6,922 bases of DNA from Synergistaceae bacterium (lineage in GTDB: Bacteria; Synergistota; Synergistia; Synergistales; Synergistaceae), in assembly GCA_012728505.1 (NCBI GenBank), contig JAAYEY010000099.1:1-6922 (forward strand). Reading direction: 5' to 3'. The translations under genes and the position numbers were made by a program. Positions 1 to 6,133 of the stretch are shown in pieces. Numbering within the stretch: position 1 is the first letter of the stretch; the number at the start of each line of letters is the position of its first letter. The notes under the pieces are model-generated. The model did not search any database, was not told where the DNA came from, and saw nothing but the letters and a program-made list of their open reading frames with translations.

Positions 1-1152
1 CATGTACTGCCTCGCAATCCTGTACTGAATCGATTCTGTGTTGACCCTTCGAACACGGGTTCTACCTGTCACTGGGTCTTTTATTTCGTCGAAAGGTATG
101 GGGACGATCATGTTGTTTTGTATTGAGATAAGGGCATTCGTGCCGCCCTCTTTGAGGAATTCTATCGCAGCAAAGCCAAGGTTTCTCGTATATTCTATGT
201 CAAAAGCGTTGGGTGGAGCGCAGCGAACCTCATAGCCTATCTCTTTGTTTGTTATGTCCATCTTTATTCCAAGCGATGCTAAACCTGCCTGGACCTCTTG
301 TTTCAGAACATTGGAAAAGCTAATCTCAGCATAGCGGACATGTCCGTGATCGTCATACTCTATGCAGCTGAGGGCCTCAAGGTCCTCCTTTCGGATTCTC
401 TCAAGCAGTCCCTCCGCAACGACAGCAACCCCATATTTTCTTCCGGATGCAAGTCTTTTTATAATCGCTCCTATAAGGATATCGACTATCAGTGACATCG
501 GTATTAATTCCTGTCTTGAAAATTCCTCCGGTATTACGATTACAGTGGCTCCTGAACTCTTGCCTATCCCAAGTGCAAGATGTCCGGCCGTCCTGCCCAT
601 TGCTACTGCGATGAACCAACGACCGGTCGTTTTAGCATCTTCCATTAGGTTAGAGACTATCTGCGTGCCAAGCGACCTGGCTGTTTCGAATCCAAATGTT
701 GGAATGCCCTCAGGCAGAGGCAGGTCGTTATCTATAGTTTTAGGTATATGTACAAAGTTTATTTTCAGGCCGCGTTTGTTCATAGTGTAATCAGCGACAC
801 AAGAGGCAGTGTAGGCCGTGTCATCGCCGCCTATCGTTATAAGATGGGTCACACCAAGTTCAATCAGGGTATCAACCACTCTGCCCAAGTCTTCCTCTTT
901 TTTGGTAGGGTTGTATCTTGAGGTACGTATGAAACTTCCTCCATCTGAATGTATACGGCTGACCATTTCTATTGTGAGCAGGACAACATTCTTCTCTCCC
1001 TTTGCAAGACCGGAGAAACCATCATAGACTCCGTAGACATCCCATCCCGATTTTATGGCTTCGATTACTGCAGAACTTATAACGCTGTTAATCCCAGGTG
1101 CAGGACCGCCTCCGCAGACTATAGCAAGTGTTTTCTGTGTGATATCAGTCAT
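1..1152 (-). CDS. pfp: 6-phosphofructokinase, pyrophosphate-dependent type (3' end beyond window)
   Basis: Catalyses phosphorylation of fructose 6-phosphate to fructose 1,6-bisphosphate in cytoplasmic glycolysis. The first 384 codons are open to the window edge; the C-terminus, probably 20-40 residues, is missing. Seen: the nucleotide/phosphate loop GGGPAPGIN at residues 14-22, GGDDT at 108-112, PKTIDND at 137-143 with the catalytic Asp of TIDND, then MGRTAGHLAL and PEEF. In this family ATP-dependent enzymes carry GGDGS and PGTIDND. The Asp at 111 and Lys at 138 are the substitutions known to favour pyrophosphate as phosphoryl donor and make the reaction reversible, so PPi use is inferred. 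The whole sequence resembles the long Thermotoga-type PPi-PFK. The ATG at 1152 is preceded by AAGGAGA with an 8-base spacer. It is transcribed in the same direction as the polymerase gene upstream but 187 bases away, so probably separately. Family is certain; the cofactor is likely. Confidence 0.93.
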   Translation of the reverse strand, partial: MTDITQKTLAIVCGGGPAPGINSVISSAVIEAIKSGWDVYGVYDGFSGLAKGEKNVVLLTIEMVSRIHSDGGSFIRTSRYNPTKKEEDLGRVVDTLIELGVTHLITIGGDDTAYTASCVADYTMNKRGLKINFVHIPKTIDNDLPLPEGIPTFGFETARSLGTQIVSNLMEDAKTTGRWFIAVAMGRTAGHLALGIGKSSGATVIVIPEEFSRQELIPMSLIVDILIGAIIKRLASGRKYGVAVVAEGLLERIRKEDLEALSCIEYDDHGHVRYAEISFSNVLKQEVQAGLASLGIKMDITNKEIGYEVRCAPPNAFDIEYTRNLGFAAIEFLKEGGTNALISIQNNMIVPIPFDEIKDPVTGRTRVRRVNTESIQYRIARQYM

Positions 1153-1178
1153 CAGACAAATCTCCTTTTAGTTACCTA

Positions 1179-1187
1179 ATCATAACA
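1179..1187 (-). promoter_or_regulatory. Possible extended -10 promoter for the phosphofructokinase
   Basis: Read on the minus strand, TGTTATGAT is an extended -10 element (TG, one base, then TATGAT) lying about 27 bases upstream of the start codon. No good -35 hexamer is found at 16-18 bases, which an extended -10 can tolerate. The leader would be about 20 bases and would still contain the AAGGAGA ribosome binding site. Support is only by motif and position. Confidence 0.35.
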
Positions 1188-1339
1188 CGTAAGCTATTTT
1201 ACAAATTTCCTTATTCTTTTATAAGGGTGGCTGAATAATATTTTACACGATGACAAAGTGGATTGATAACATGAAGCAAGATTATTGCATTGAGTGAAAG
1301 CAGGATTTATATGCAAGCTTGATCTGATAAGTGCTTCCG

Positions 1340-2683
1340 TTAAGAGACAAAATCTTCTGAATGGTTCTGAAAGCGAAGACCATCTGGCAGAGGGGAATCT
1401 TTTTTAGGCCCGGCCGCTGAGTTGAACTCAGATTTAGGAGCCCACTTTTTTTCATGGTTGGGCGGCTCAAAGAGGGCCGCCGGCTTTATGATACTTTGCC
1501 TGAACTCGCTGTTTATGGAGTCCACCGCAGATGCAACCCTAAGGTTTTTTTCGTCTGTTCCAGATTCTTCGTCAAAAAGAGAGGCCTGTCTTCCCGCAGA
1601 AATATCTGTGAAGTTTGAGAGTATGACCCCACATTTTTTATATTTATATCCCGGCACAAATATCTCTTCGAGGACAGACTCGGCACAGCTCATGAACTCA
1701 GAGTCCATACATCTGGGTTTTGTGAAGGAGATCTCCTTGCCGTTGGCATAATATTTTTCAGCATCAAACCTGCTCGTTGATATGAAGACTGACATTTTCC
1801 CTGCCATCTGCCCGGCCTTGCGAAGCTGTCTCGCCGCAGAAACTGAAAAGCATAGAAGAGGATCGAGCATATCTTCATATGTCGTTATGGGGTTACCGAA
1901 TGAACGAGAGACCATAATAGATTTTGGAGGTTTGCAGCCGGTATCCAAGGCATGTGCCTGAGAACCTTTTAGCTCCCAGGATGTATATAGGGTCGTTATG
2001 CCGAAGGTTTTTTTGATCCACATCTCATCTTTTTTGATAAAGTCTGAAACCTTCTTTATACCCGCTCCTGCCAGTTTGGCACTTGTTTTTCGCCCTATAC
2101 CCCATATATCTGCGCATTCAAACTGCGACATGAAGCTCATGTCCATATATCTTGCCTTCTGCATCCAGAAAACCCCTTCGGTTTCCTCGTTTTTTTTGGC
2201 ATATTCAGCTGCCAGCTTGCAAAGGGTCTTTGTTGGCGCTACGCCTATAGATATAGGTATGCGGCATTTGTCCCATACGTCTTTCCTTATCATATGGCAG
2301 TAGGATAGAGGATCTTTTACGTTGGTTATCCTCATGCTGAAAAAGCATTCGTCTATCGAGTATATTTCCACCGTGTCTGTGTAGAGACTGATACGGGACA
2401 TTACTTCGGCAGATACCTGCTGATATAAAGACATATTTGTAGACCTTACAGCAACACCGTTGAACGCAAGCATGTTCCTTACCTTAAAATAAGGATCTCC
2501 CATTTTTACTCCCATTCTCTTGACTTCGTTGGAGCGGGATATAACACAGCCGTCATTGGAGGAAAGGACTACCACTGGGCGATGGTCGAGGTCGTTGTTG
2601 GCCCTGCGTTCACATGAGACAAAGAAGTTATTGCAGTCGGCAAGAGCCATAGATCTATCATGCATAAGATTTGAAGCTTTCAT
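1340..2683 (-). CDS. umuC: UmuC-type Y-family DNA polymerase (translesion, polymerase V catalytic subunit-like)
   Basis: Error-prone polymerase that copies past DNA lesions. It has 447 residues, slightly longer than E. coli UmuC (422). Seen in order: palm start ALADCNNFFVSCER with catalytic Asp16, the fingers stretch RPVVVLSSNDGCVISRSNE at 35-53, the second catalytic pair in YSIDECF (Asp111, Glu112), SIGVAPTKTLCKLAAEYAKK at 145-164, a thumb helix-hairpin-helix DIWGIGRKTSAKL at 192-204, a little-finger domain, and QASLF at 366-370. The last fits the QxxLF sliding-clamp-binding motif and lies where E. coli UmuC carries its clamp peptide. The last 60 residues (AVDSIN, a Trp near 415) resemble the DUF4113 tail of UmuC but are diverged. 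The first ATG is chosen because GGAGA lies 7-8 bases upstream; Met7 and Met12 lack such a site. This adds about ten residues before the usual N-terminus. No umuD is adjacent in this window. It has its own promoter and is divergent from the hydrolase operon. Confidence 0.95.
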   Translation of the reverse strand: MKASNLMHDRSMALADCNNFFVSCERRANNDLDHRPVVVLSSNDGCVISRSNEVKRMGVKMGDPYFKVRNMLAFNGVAVRSTNMSLYQQVSAEVMSRISLYTDTVEIYSIDECFFSMRITNVKDPLSYCHMIRKDVWDKCRIPISIGVAPTKTLCKLAAEYAKKNEETEGVFWMQKARYMDMSFMSQFECADIWGIGRKTSAKLAGAGIKKVSDFIKKDEMWIKKTFGITTLYTSWELKGSQAHALDTGCKPPKSIMVSRSFGNPITTYEDMLDPLLCFSVSAARQLRKAGQMAGKMSVFISTSRFDAEKYYANGKEISFTKPRCMDSEFMSCAESVLEEIFVPGYKYKKCGVILSNFTDISAGRQASLFDEESGTDEKNLRVASAVDSINSEFRQSIIKPAALFEPPNHEKKWAPKSEFNSAAGPKKDSPLPDGLRFQNHSEDFVS

Positions 2684-2698
2684 GTCATCATCTCCGGC

Positions 2699-2736
2699 TT
2701 GCTATATAATCTGAAAGTATATATAACATATAGCAA
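2699..2736. repeat. Inverted repeat straddling the umuC promoter, possible operator
   Basis: TTGCTATAT at 2699-2707 and its exact reverse complement ATATAGCAA at 2728-2736 are separated by 20 bases. One arm lies inside the spacer between -35 and -10; the other lies in the short leader between the start point and the ribosome binding site. Arm centres are 29 bases apart, close to three helical turns. This geometry suits a repressor that binds both arms, and an SOS-type regulator would make sense for a translesion polymerase. It does not match the E. coli or Bacillus LexA box, and the arms are AT-rich, so chance cannot be excluded. Confidence 0.45.
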
Positions 2737-2748
2737 TCTATGTGTCAA
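2720..2748 (-). promoter_or_regulatory. Sigma-70-type promoter of umuC
   Basis: On the minus strand a perfect -35 TTGACA (2743-2748) is followed by a 17-base spacer and a -10 TATATA (2720-2725). This would start transcription near 2713, about 30 bases upstream of the umuC start codon. It is the best promoter match in the window. The leader contains the GGAGA ribosome binding site at 2691-2695. Confidence 0.8.
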
Positions 2749-2879
2749 CAAAAAGAACAAGTCAATAGTCACAGATAGCTATAAGAGAAAGACTTAAATA
2801 CATGGTTGCAAAAGAACGGTCAGTCAGACAAAACATAAATTTTAGAATTTTATCCTCCTACAATAAAGGGTAAGTAGTG

Positions 2880-2905
2880 ATAACATTATAGAGGAGCATT
2901 GTTAT
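2880..2905. repeat. Short imperfect inverted repeat upstream of the hydrolase operon
   Basis: ATAACATT at 2880-2887 and ATTGTTAT at 2898-2905 are complementary at 7 of 8 positions around a 10-base centre. The repeat ends nine bases before the AAGGAGG ribosome binding site of the hydrolase gene, so it could be an operator or a leader hairpin. No convincing complete promoter was found in the 2749-2929 gap. Confidence 0.25.
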
Positions 2906-2929
2906 AAATATTTAAGGAGGCAACAAAAA

Positions 2930-3736
2930 ATGAGCGACATAAGGCTTGAGTTTCTTATCGTTGATCCACAAAATGATTTCTGCGATCCGAAGGGACAGCT
3001 CTTTGTACCGGGGGCAAACGAAGATTCGAAAAGACTCGCAGGTACGATAAAAAGGCTCAGGGACAAGATCGGACATATAAGTGTCACACTGGACACTCAT
3101 CGCCTTATAGACATAGCCCACCCTATCTTCTGGGTGAACCCTGAGGGAAGACATCCTCGTCCCTATACCCTTATCACGAAAGAAGACCTTAAGAATGGGC
3201 TCTGGCGTACTACAGACCAGAACCACATGGAGAGAGCCGCTTGCTATGTAGATGAACTGGAAAAAAACAATCAATATACACTATGCATATGGCCTCCCCA
3301 CTGCCTTCTGGGATCCTGGGGGCACAACATAGTAGAACCTGTCTACAATGCACTCCTTGAGTGGGAGGAGAACTTTTCCTTGGTCGACTACACCTTAAAA
3401 GGACTCAATATGTGGACTGAACACTATTCAGCTCTCAAAGCGTGTGTTGAGGATCCTGAGGATCCCGGCACAAAGCTCAACGAAAAACTAATAAAGAGGC
3501 TTCACGAGGCAGACATCGTAGCCATATCGGGGCAGGCGCTTTCTCACTGTGTTGCAAACAGCGTAAGAGACCTGGTACACAACTCCAGCGAGGAAGATAT
3601 AAAAAAATTAGTACTGCTAATCGATACAACAAGCTCCGTAAAAGGGTTTGAAAAATTAGGGGATGAATTCGTCAGGGAAATGGTCGGACGTGGCATGAGG
3701 ATTTGCAGTGCAAATCAGTTTGGGAGGAATCTCTAA
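2930..3736 (+). CDS. Nicotinamidase/isochorismatase-fold cysteine hydrolase
   Basis: A cytoplasmic hydrolase of the isochorismatase-like superfamily, which includes nicotinamidase (PncA), ureidoacrylate hydrolase and N-carbamoylsarcosine amidase. Seen: the N-terminal strand FLIVDPQNDFC with Asp12, LDTH at 54-57 with candidate metal ligands Asp55 and His57, His64, WPPHC at 121-125 (compare the Trp-x-x-His-Cys of nicotinamidases), Lys157 in TLKG, and SGQALSHCVANS with Cys207. Asp12, Lys157 and Cys207 form the expected catalytic triad. At 268 residues it is longer than the usual 180-215; the extra length lies between the metal site and WPPHC (about residues 70-115) and around 170-185. The WPPHC and DxH motifs favour a nicotinamidase-like amidase, but the larger size leaves the substrate open. 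Start ATG follows AAGGAGG by 9 bases. Its stop overlaps the next gene's start as TAATG, so the two are translationally coupled. Confidence 0.88.
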   Translation: MSDIRLEFLIVDPQNDFCDPKGQLFVPGANEDSKRLAGTIKRLRDKIGHISVTLDTHRLIDIAHPIFWVNPEGRHPRPYTLITKEDLKNGLWRTTDQNHMERAACYVDELEKNNQYTLCIWPPHCLLGSWGHNIVEPVYNALLEWEENFSLVDYTLKGLNMWTEHYSALKACVEDPEDPGTKLNEKLIKRLHEADIVAISGQALSHCVANSVRDLVHNSSEEDIKKLVLLIDTTSSVKGFEKLGDEFVREMVGRGMRICSANQFGRNL

Positions 3737-4377
3737 TGGGAAAATTTTTTCGTGAGCCTGCAAGCGGATTCAGCCACCTTGTTGGGGCACTACTCTCTGT
3801 GGCTGCTTTGATATCACTGCTCTATGTGGCCATCACAAACAGGGACATATGGCAGATAGTTTCTTTTTCGATATTCGGAGCAAGCATGATACTCCTCTAT
3901 TCTGCAAGCACAATATACCACTTGGTAAACTCTTCGGAAAAGGTAGTAAGAATACTTCAGAAGATAGATCACAGCATGATATTCGTGCTTATTGCAGGTA
4001 CATACACACCGATATGTCTTACCATGCTTAGGGGGAGCTTAGGTTATTGGCTTCTCGCTCTCGTATGGTCATGCGCGGCTGCGGGAATAGTCTTTAAAAT
4101 GTTCTTCTTCGATATACCTAGGGTTCTCTACACTGGGATATACCTGATAATGGGCTGGATAGCAGTCTTTGTCATAGTGCCTCTTTACAGAGCAGGAGGA
4201 GCTCTCCCACTTATATGGCTTCTTGCCGGCGGCCTTTTCTATACGGTAGGAGGAGTAATATACGCCTTGGAGAAACCCGATATCTTTCCGGGATGGCTTG
4301 GCTTCCACGAGCTGTTCCATATTTTTGTCATACTGGGCAGCGCTTCGCACTATGTTATGATTCTGCGCTTCTGCTGA
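3736..4377 (+). CDS. hlyIII: Hemolysin III / PAQR-family membrane protein
   Basis: A polytopic inner-membrane protein of 213 residues with about seven membrane segments, the usual size for the bacterial Hly-III (YqfA/TrhA) branch of PAQR proteins. Seen: EPASGFSHLVGA near the N-terminus, LLYSASTIYH with Ser58 and His62, KIDHSMIFVLIAGTYTP with Asp78, and a C-terminal HELFHIFVILGSASHY with His191, His195 and His205. The Ser-x3-His, Asp and His-x3-His set is the conserved metal-site signature of the superfamily, whose eukaryotic adiponectin receptors act as zinc-dependent ceramidases. The role in bacteria is poorly settled; links to membrane homeostasis are reported, and the hemolysin name comes from a Bacillus cereus homologue. 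The frame extends 11 codons upstream, but the ATG at 3736 is chosen because GGGAGG lies 8-9 bases before it and homologues begin here. It is cotranscribed with the hydrolase and closed by a strong terminator. Confidence 0.93.
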   Translation: MGKFFREPASGFSHLVGALLSVAALISLLYVAITNRDIWQIVSFSIFGASMILLYSASTIYHLVNSSEKVVRILQKIDHSMIFVLIAGTYTPICLTMLRGSLGYWLLALVWSCAAAGIVFKMFFFDIPRVLYTGIYLIMGWIAVFVIVPLYRAGGALPLIWLLAGGLFYTVGGVIYALEKPDIFPGWLGFHELFHIFVILGSASHYVMILRFC

Positions 4378-4383
4378 TTCTTG

Positions 4384-4433
4384 ATATAAGAAGTGGCGGG
4401 TCTAATAAGACCCGCCACTTCTTATATGTTTTT
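4384..4433 (+). terminator. Rho-independent terminator after hlyIII
   Basis: A perfect 19-bp stem (4384-4402 pairing with 4409-4427, core AAGTGGCGGGTC) closes a six-base TAATAA loop and is followed by a T tract at 4429-4433. It begins 6 bases after the hlyIII stop. The transporter operon converges from the other side and ends at 4442, so its transcript also runs into this hairpin, but there the trailing side has no T run. Confidence 0.95.
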
Positions 4434-4441
4434 ATCTTATG

Positions 4442-4999
4442 CTATGCCTTCTTTTTCTCCGGCATAAACCAGGCTATTGCCATAAATACCACACCCATCA
4501 CGAGAAGACCTGAGTAGCCTATTTCCGTAACGGAAGGATATTTATCAGATATCTTGAAAAGAGTAAGCTTTCCAAAGTTCATAGCCTTGAAAATTCCTGT
4601 GTCGACCAAACCCCCGTACATTAGAGAGAAGACCAGCGCTCCGATTATTCCTCCGATAGCTATCATAAGAGCCTGTTTATAAACACCGGTGCCTATTGCA
4701 GCGAAGGATGTACCGGGGCAGGATCCTACCATTCCAAAACCGACTCCAAAGATGAGACCACCAACTATTACCCCAAGATGCATGGTTTTAACACTGAGGT
4801 GTGACAAGTTGAGTATCCCTACCATATTGAAGACAGCAAGGAGAACAGCTGAGAGGCCTATGGCAAAGAGTATTATCTTAAAAATTGTGTAATCCTCGAG
4901 TCTCAGCATCTGACGCATTTTAACAGGGCTTGCGGCATCAGAGAGATAAAGTGCGGCACCAAAGAACGCCCCTGTTACAAGACCGATAAAAAGATCCAT
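4442..4999 (-). CDS. YeeE/YedE-type sulfur transporter, C-terminal half subunit
   Basis: A membrane protein of 185 residues, the second gene of a two-gene transporter operon. It has about five hydrophobic segments (near 2-20, 39-62, 74-97, 105-128 and 160-180). The stretch GVGFGMVGSCPGTS with Cys94 matches the second-half signature of YeeE/YedE proteins (PF04143, DUF6691-like). In fused TsuA thiosulfate transporters, cysteines in the pore relay the substrate by transient hydrogen bonds, and Cys94 is the likely equivalent of the second-half cysteine. It ends in the basic tail PEKKKA. The frame extends 22 codons upstream into the preceding gene, but the ATG at 4999 follows GGAGGG at a normal distance and gives the homologous N-terminus MDLFIGLVTGAFFG. 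The gap to the upstream stop is 11 bases. The substrate (thiosulfate or another sulfur species; selenium has also been proposed for relatives) is inferred. Confidence 0.88.
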   Translation of the reverse strand: MDLFIGLVTGAFFGAALYLSDAASPVKMRQMLRLEDYTIFKIILFAIGLSAVLLAVFNMVGILNLSHLSVKTMHLGVIVGGLIFGVGFGMVGSCPGTSFAAIGTGVYKQALMIAIGGIIGALVFSLMYGGLVDTGIFKAMNFGKLTLFKISDKYPSVTEIGYSGLLVMGVVFMAIAWFMPEKKKA

Positions 5000-5010
5000 T
5001 ATTATCCCTC

Positions 5011-5574
5011 CTAACCGAATTTTTTCAACGCTTTGGCCACGGGAATAGCCATTGCGAACGCACATGCTGCGAAGACAAAACCACTTATGCTACCCTGCAT
5101 GATTCCGCTCATCATATGACCGCTGGTACAACCGTCAGCAAGCCTCGCGCCAAAGAGAAATATAAATCCGCCCAAAATCTCGCGTACGTAATACTTCTCA
5201 AAGGTAGATTTAGCTCCAGCATGTCTTAGTTCTTCCTGCTGAGTCTTTTTCTTTTTTTCTGGATCCATCGTCCAGGCTATAAATCCTCCGAGGGGAATCG
5301 CAAGCAAAAATACCATGGCAAAATTCAACGGGTTCTTTATGCTTTTTGCAAGTGACCCTTCACTTTTATCGTAATAAGGATTTGTGCTGGCATAGCCACT
5401 TTTACGTGAACTGTCCTCCGTTATGACTGAGGGGTCAATGACGCTGTGTATCATTCCGCCTATCATAGAAAACTGAGTCGAGACTCCGACCGGTTTGATA
5501 ACGAGAACTGAAACAGCAAACACCAGACCTAGAAATACTGCTTTAAATAACCAACTGCGGGAATTTTCATTCAT
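5011..5574 (-). CDS. YeeE/YedE-type sulfur transporter, N-terminal half subunit
   Basis: A membrane protein of 187 residues, the first gene of the transporter operon. Segments: a hydrophobic helix near 9-27, an outward loop of about 50 mostly polar residues, a helix near 83-103, a charged cytoplasmic stretch DPEKKKKTQQEE at 104-115, then helices around 133-147 and 160-180. GARLADGCTSGHMMSG at 142-157 with Cys149 is the first-half YeeE/YedE signature (GCxSGH), corresponding to a cysteine essential for thiosulfate passage in TsuA. With the next gene it would reconstitute the pseudo-twofold transporter that is one polypeptide in TsuA. The start follows AAAGGAGG by 11 bases, a little long. No TusA/SirA-like sulfur carrier gene, a common partner, is present on either side. 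A palindrome and a -10 box lie upstream and suggest control by an activator. Confidence 0.87.
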   Translation of the reverse strand: MNENSRSWLFKAVFLGLVFAVSVLVIKPVGVSTQFSMIGGMIHSVIDPSVITEDSSRKSGYASTNPYYDKSEGSLAKSIKNPLNFAMVFLLAIPLGGFIAWTMDPEKKKKTQQEELRHAGAKSTFEKYYVREILGGFIFLFGARLADGCTSGHMMSGIMQGSISGFVFAACAFAMAIPVAKALKKFG

Positions 5575-5621
5575 CTTCCCTTTCGCCTCCTTTGTAATAA
5601 TGTGAATTTATTAATTTATTT

Positions 5622-5635
5622 ATTATATCATTATA
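5622..5635 (-). promoter_or_regulatory. -10 elements of the transporter operon promoter
   Basis: The minus strand carries two overlapping-range TATAAT hexamers, at 5630-5635 and 5622-5627, about 50-60 bases upstream of the first transporter gene. Neither has a recognisable -35 at 16-18 bases (the positions read CACTCT and GAGAGC). A perfect -10 without a -35 is typical of promoters that need an activator. Confidence 0.5.
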
Positions 5636-5655
5636 TATGATGCGGCTCTCAGAGA

Positions 5656-5672
5656 GTGTGACTAAGTCACAC
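5656..5672. promoter_or_regulatory. Perfect 17-bp palindrome, candidate activator site for the transporter operon
   Basis: GTGTGACT, a central A, then AGTCACAC form an exact dyad centred on 5664. If transcription starts about 7 bases after the -10 at 5630-5635, the centre lies near -41, the class II activator position that overlaps the missing -35. The half-site TGTGA/TCACA is that of the CRP/FNR family, but the spacing is 5 rather than 6 bases, so another regulator family with odd-length operators (for example GntR type) is possible. A smaller palindrome, CTCTCAGAGAG at 5646-5656, abuts it. Confidence 0.55.
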
Positions 5673-5953
5673 AAATCTGACTTTTATAGGTAGAAAGGCT
5701 TAGACAGCTATCTTTTGACTTGTTCAGATTCACCTGAAATGGGTATCGAACAAAGACCAGCGTTAAAAAATGAGGTTAAATTTTTTTGAGAGTAAGTTCG
5801 AAAAGAAATTATTGTTTTTAGAAGGATAAGGTCTTTTAAGCTTTTTAGAGTCAGGGATTATTTGTACTATCACAATATGACCCGCAGTTCTTACAGGGAT
5901 ACTCTTTTTAAGCTTCATAATTATCCTGCGAAATTAAAGCACCAAAAAAGGCC
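5673..5953. other. AT-rich intergenic region without a recognisable gene
   Basis: Between the transporter palindrome and the end of the P-II remnant no frame shows a credible protein. It has several A/T runs and an imperfect inverted repeat, AAGCTTTTTAGAGT at 5838-5851 against ACTCTTTTTAAGCTT at 5901-5915, with a roughly 50-base interior. The repeat could be a hairpin at the end of the P-II transcript or a decayed element. No clear T-tailed GC-rich terminator was found for the P-II operon. I see no tRNA or riboswitch. Confidence 0.5.
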
Positions 5954-6133
5954 TTACTTGGCAAGTCCGTATACTTTGCTGACTTCCCGGACAAAAATTA
6001 TCCCTTTTCCGGGCTCCTCAATATCCAGCTTCTCACTGATAGAGGAAATTATCGTTGCAACATCTTTTTTTTCGGAGAGTATTATGACTATTTCTTTCTC
6101 CGGTTCAATTTCCATAAAAAAGAGCTTGCTTGT
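5954..6133 (-). pseudogene. Detached C-terminal part of the second P-II domain, after an in-frame stop
   Basis: Directly downstream of the TAA that ends the P-II gene, the same reading frame continues for 59 codons to a TAA at 5954-5956. It reads TSKLFFMEIEPEKEIVIIL, then ends EEPGKGIIFVREVSKVYG plus LAK. This is the missing second half of a P-II domain: it aligns with REIVLMV, KKPNHGIAFTTAVSKVIG of the first domain of the same protein. An internal ATG at 6113-6115 could start a 53-residue piece, but no ribosome binding site precedes it (the upstream bases are a T run), so independent expression is unlikely. The single change needed to restore the protein is TAA to GAA; from memory, P-II relatives have Glu after GxGxH at this place. 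Confidence 0.8.

Noticed and set aside
362..790. Long plus-strand open frame opposite the phosphofructokinase gene
   Set aside because: It is antisense to a gene with unmistakable catalytic motifs; its translation shows no domain and it lacks a ribosome binding site.
1209..1226. Hairpin CCTTAT / ATAAGG between umuC and the phosphofructokinase gene as a umuC terminator
   Set aside because: The stem is only 6 bp, AT-rich, and is not followed by a T run on the minus strand.
2743..2875. Small reading frames of 20-23 codons on both strands in the gap upstream of the hydrolase gene
   Set aside because: No ribosome binding site at proper spacing (an AGGAGG on the minus strand is 17 bases from the ATG) and no recognisable sequence.
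2880..2908. ATAACA, 17 bases, TATAAA with an extended TG as promoter of the hydrolase operon
   Set aside because: Transcription would start at about the AAGGAGG ribosome binding site, leaving no usable leader.
5851..5907. Minus-strand stretch KEYPCKNCGSYCDS, resembling a transposase zinc ribbon
   Set aside because: Only 18 codons between stops, with no start, ribosome binding site or flanking transposase similarity; a decayed element is possible but cannot be supported.
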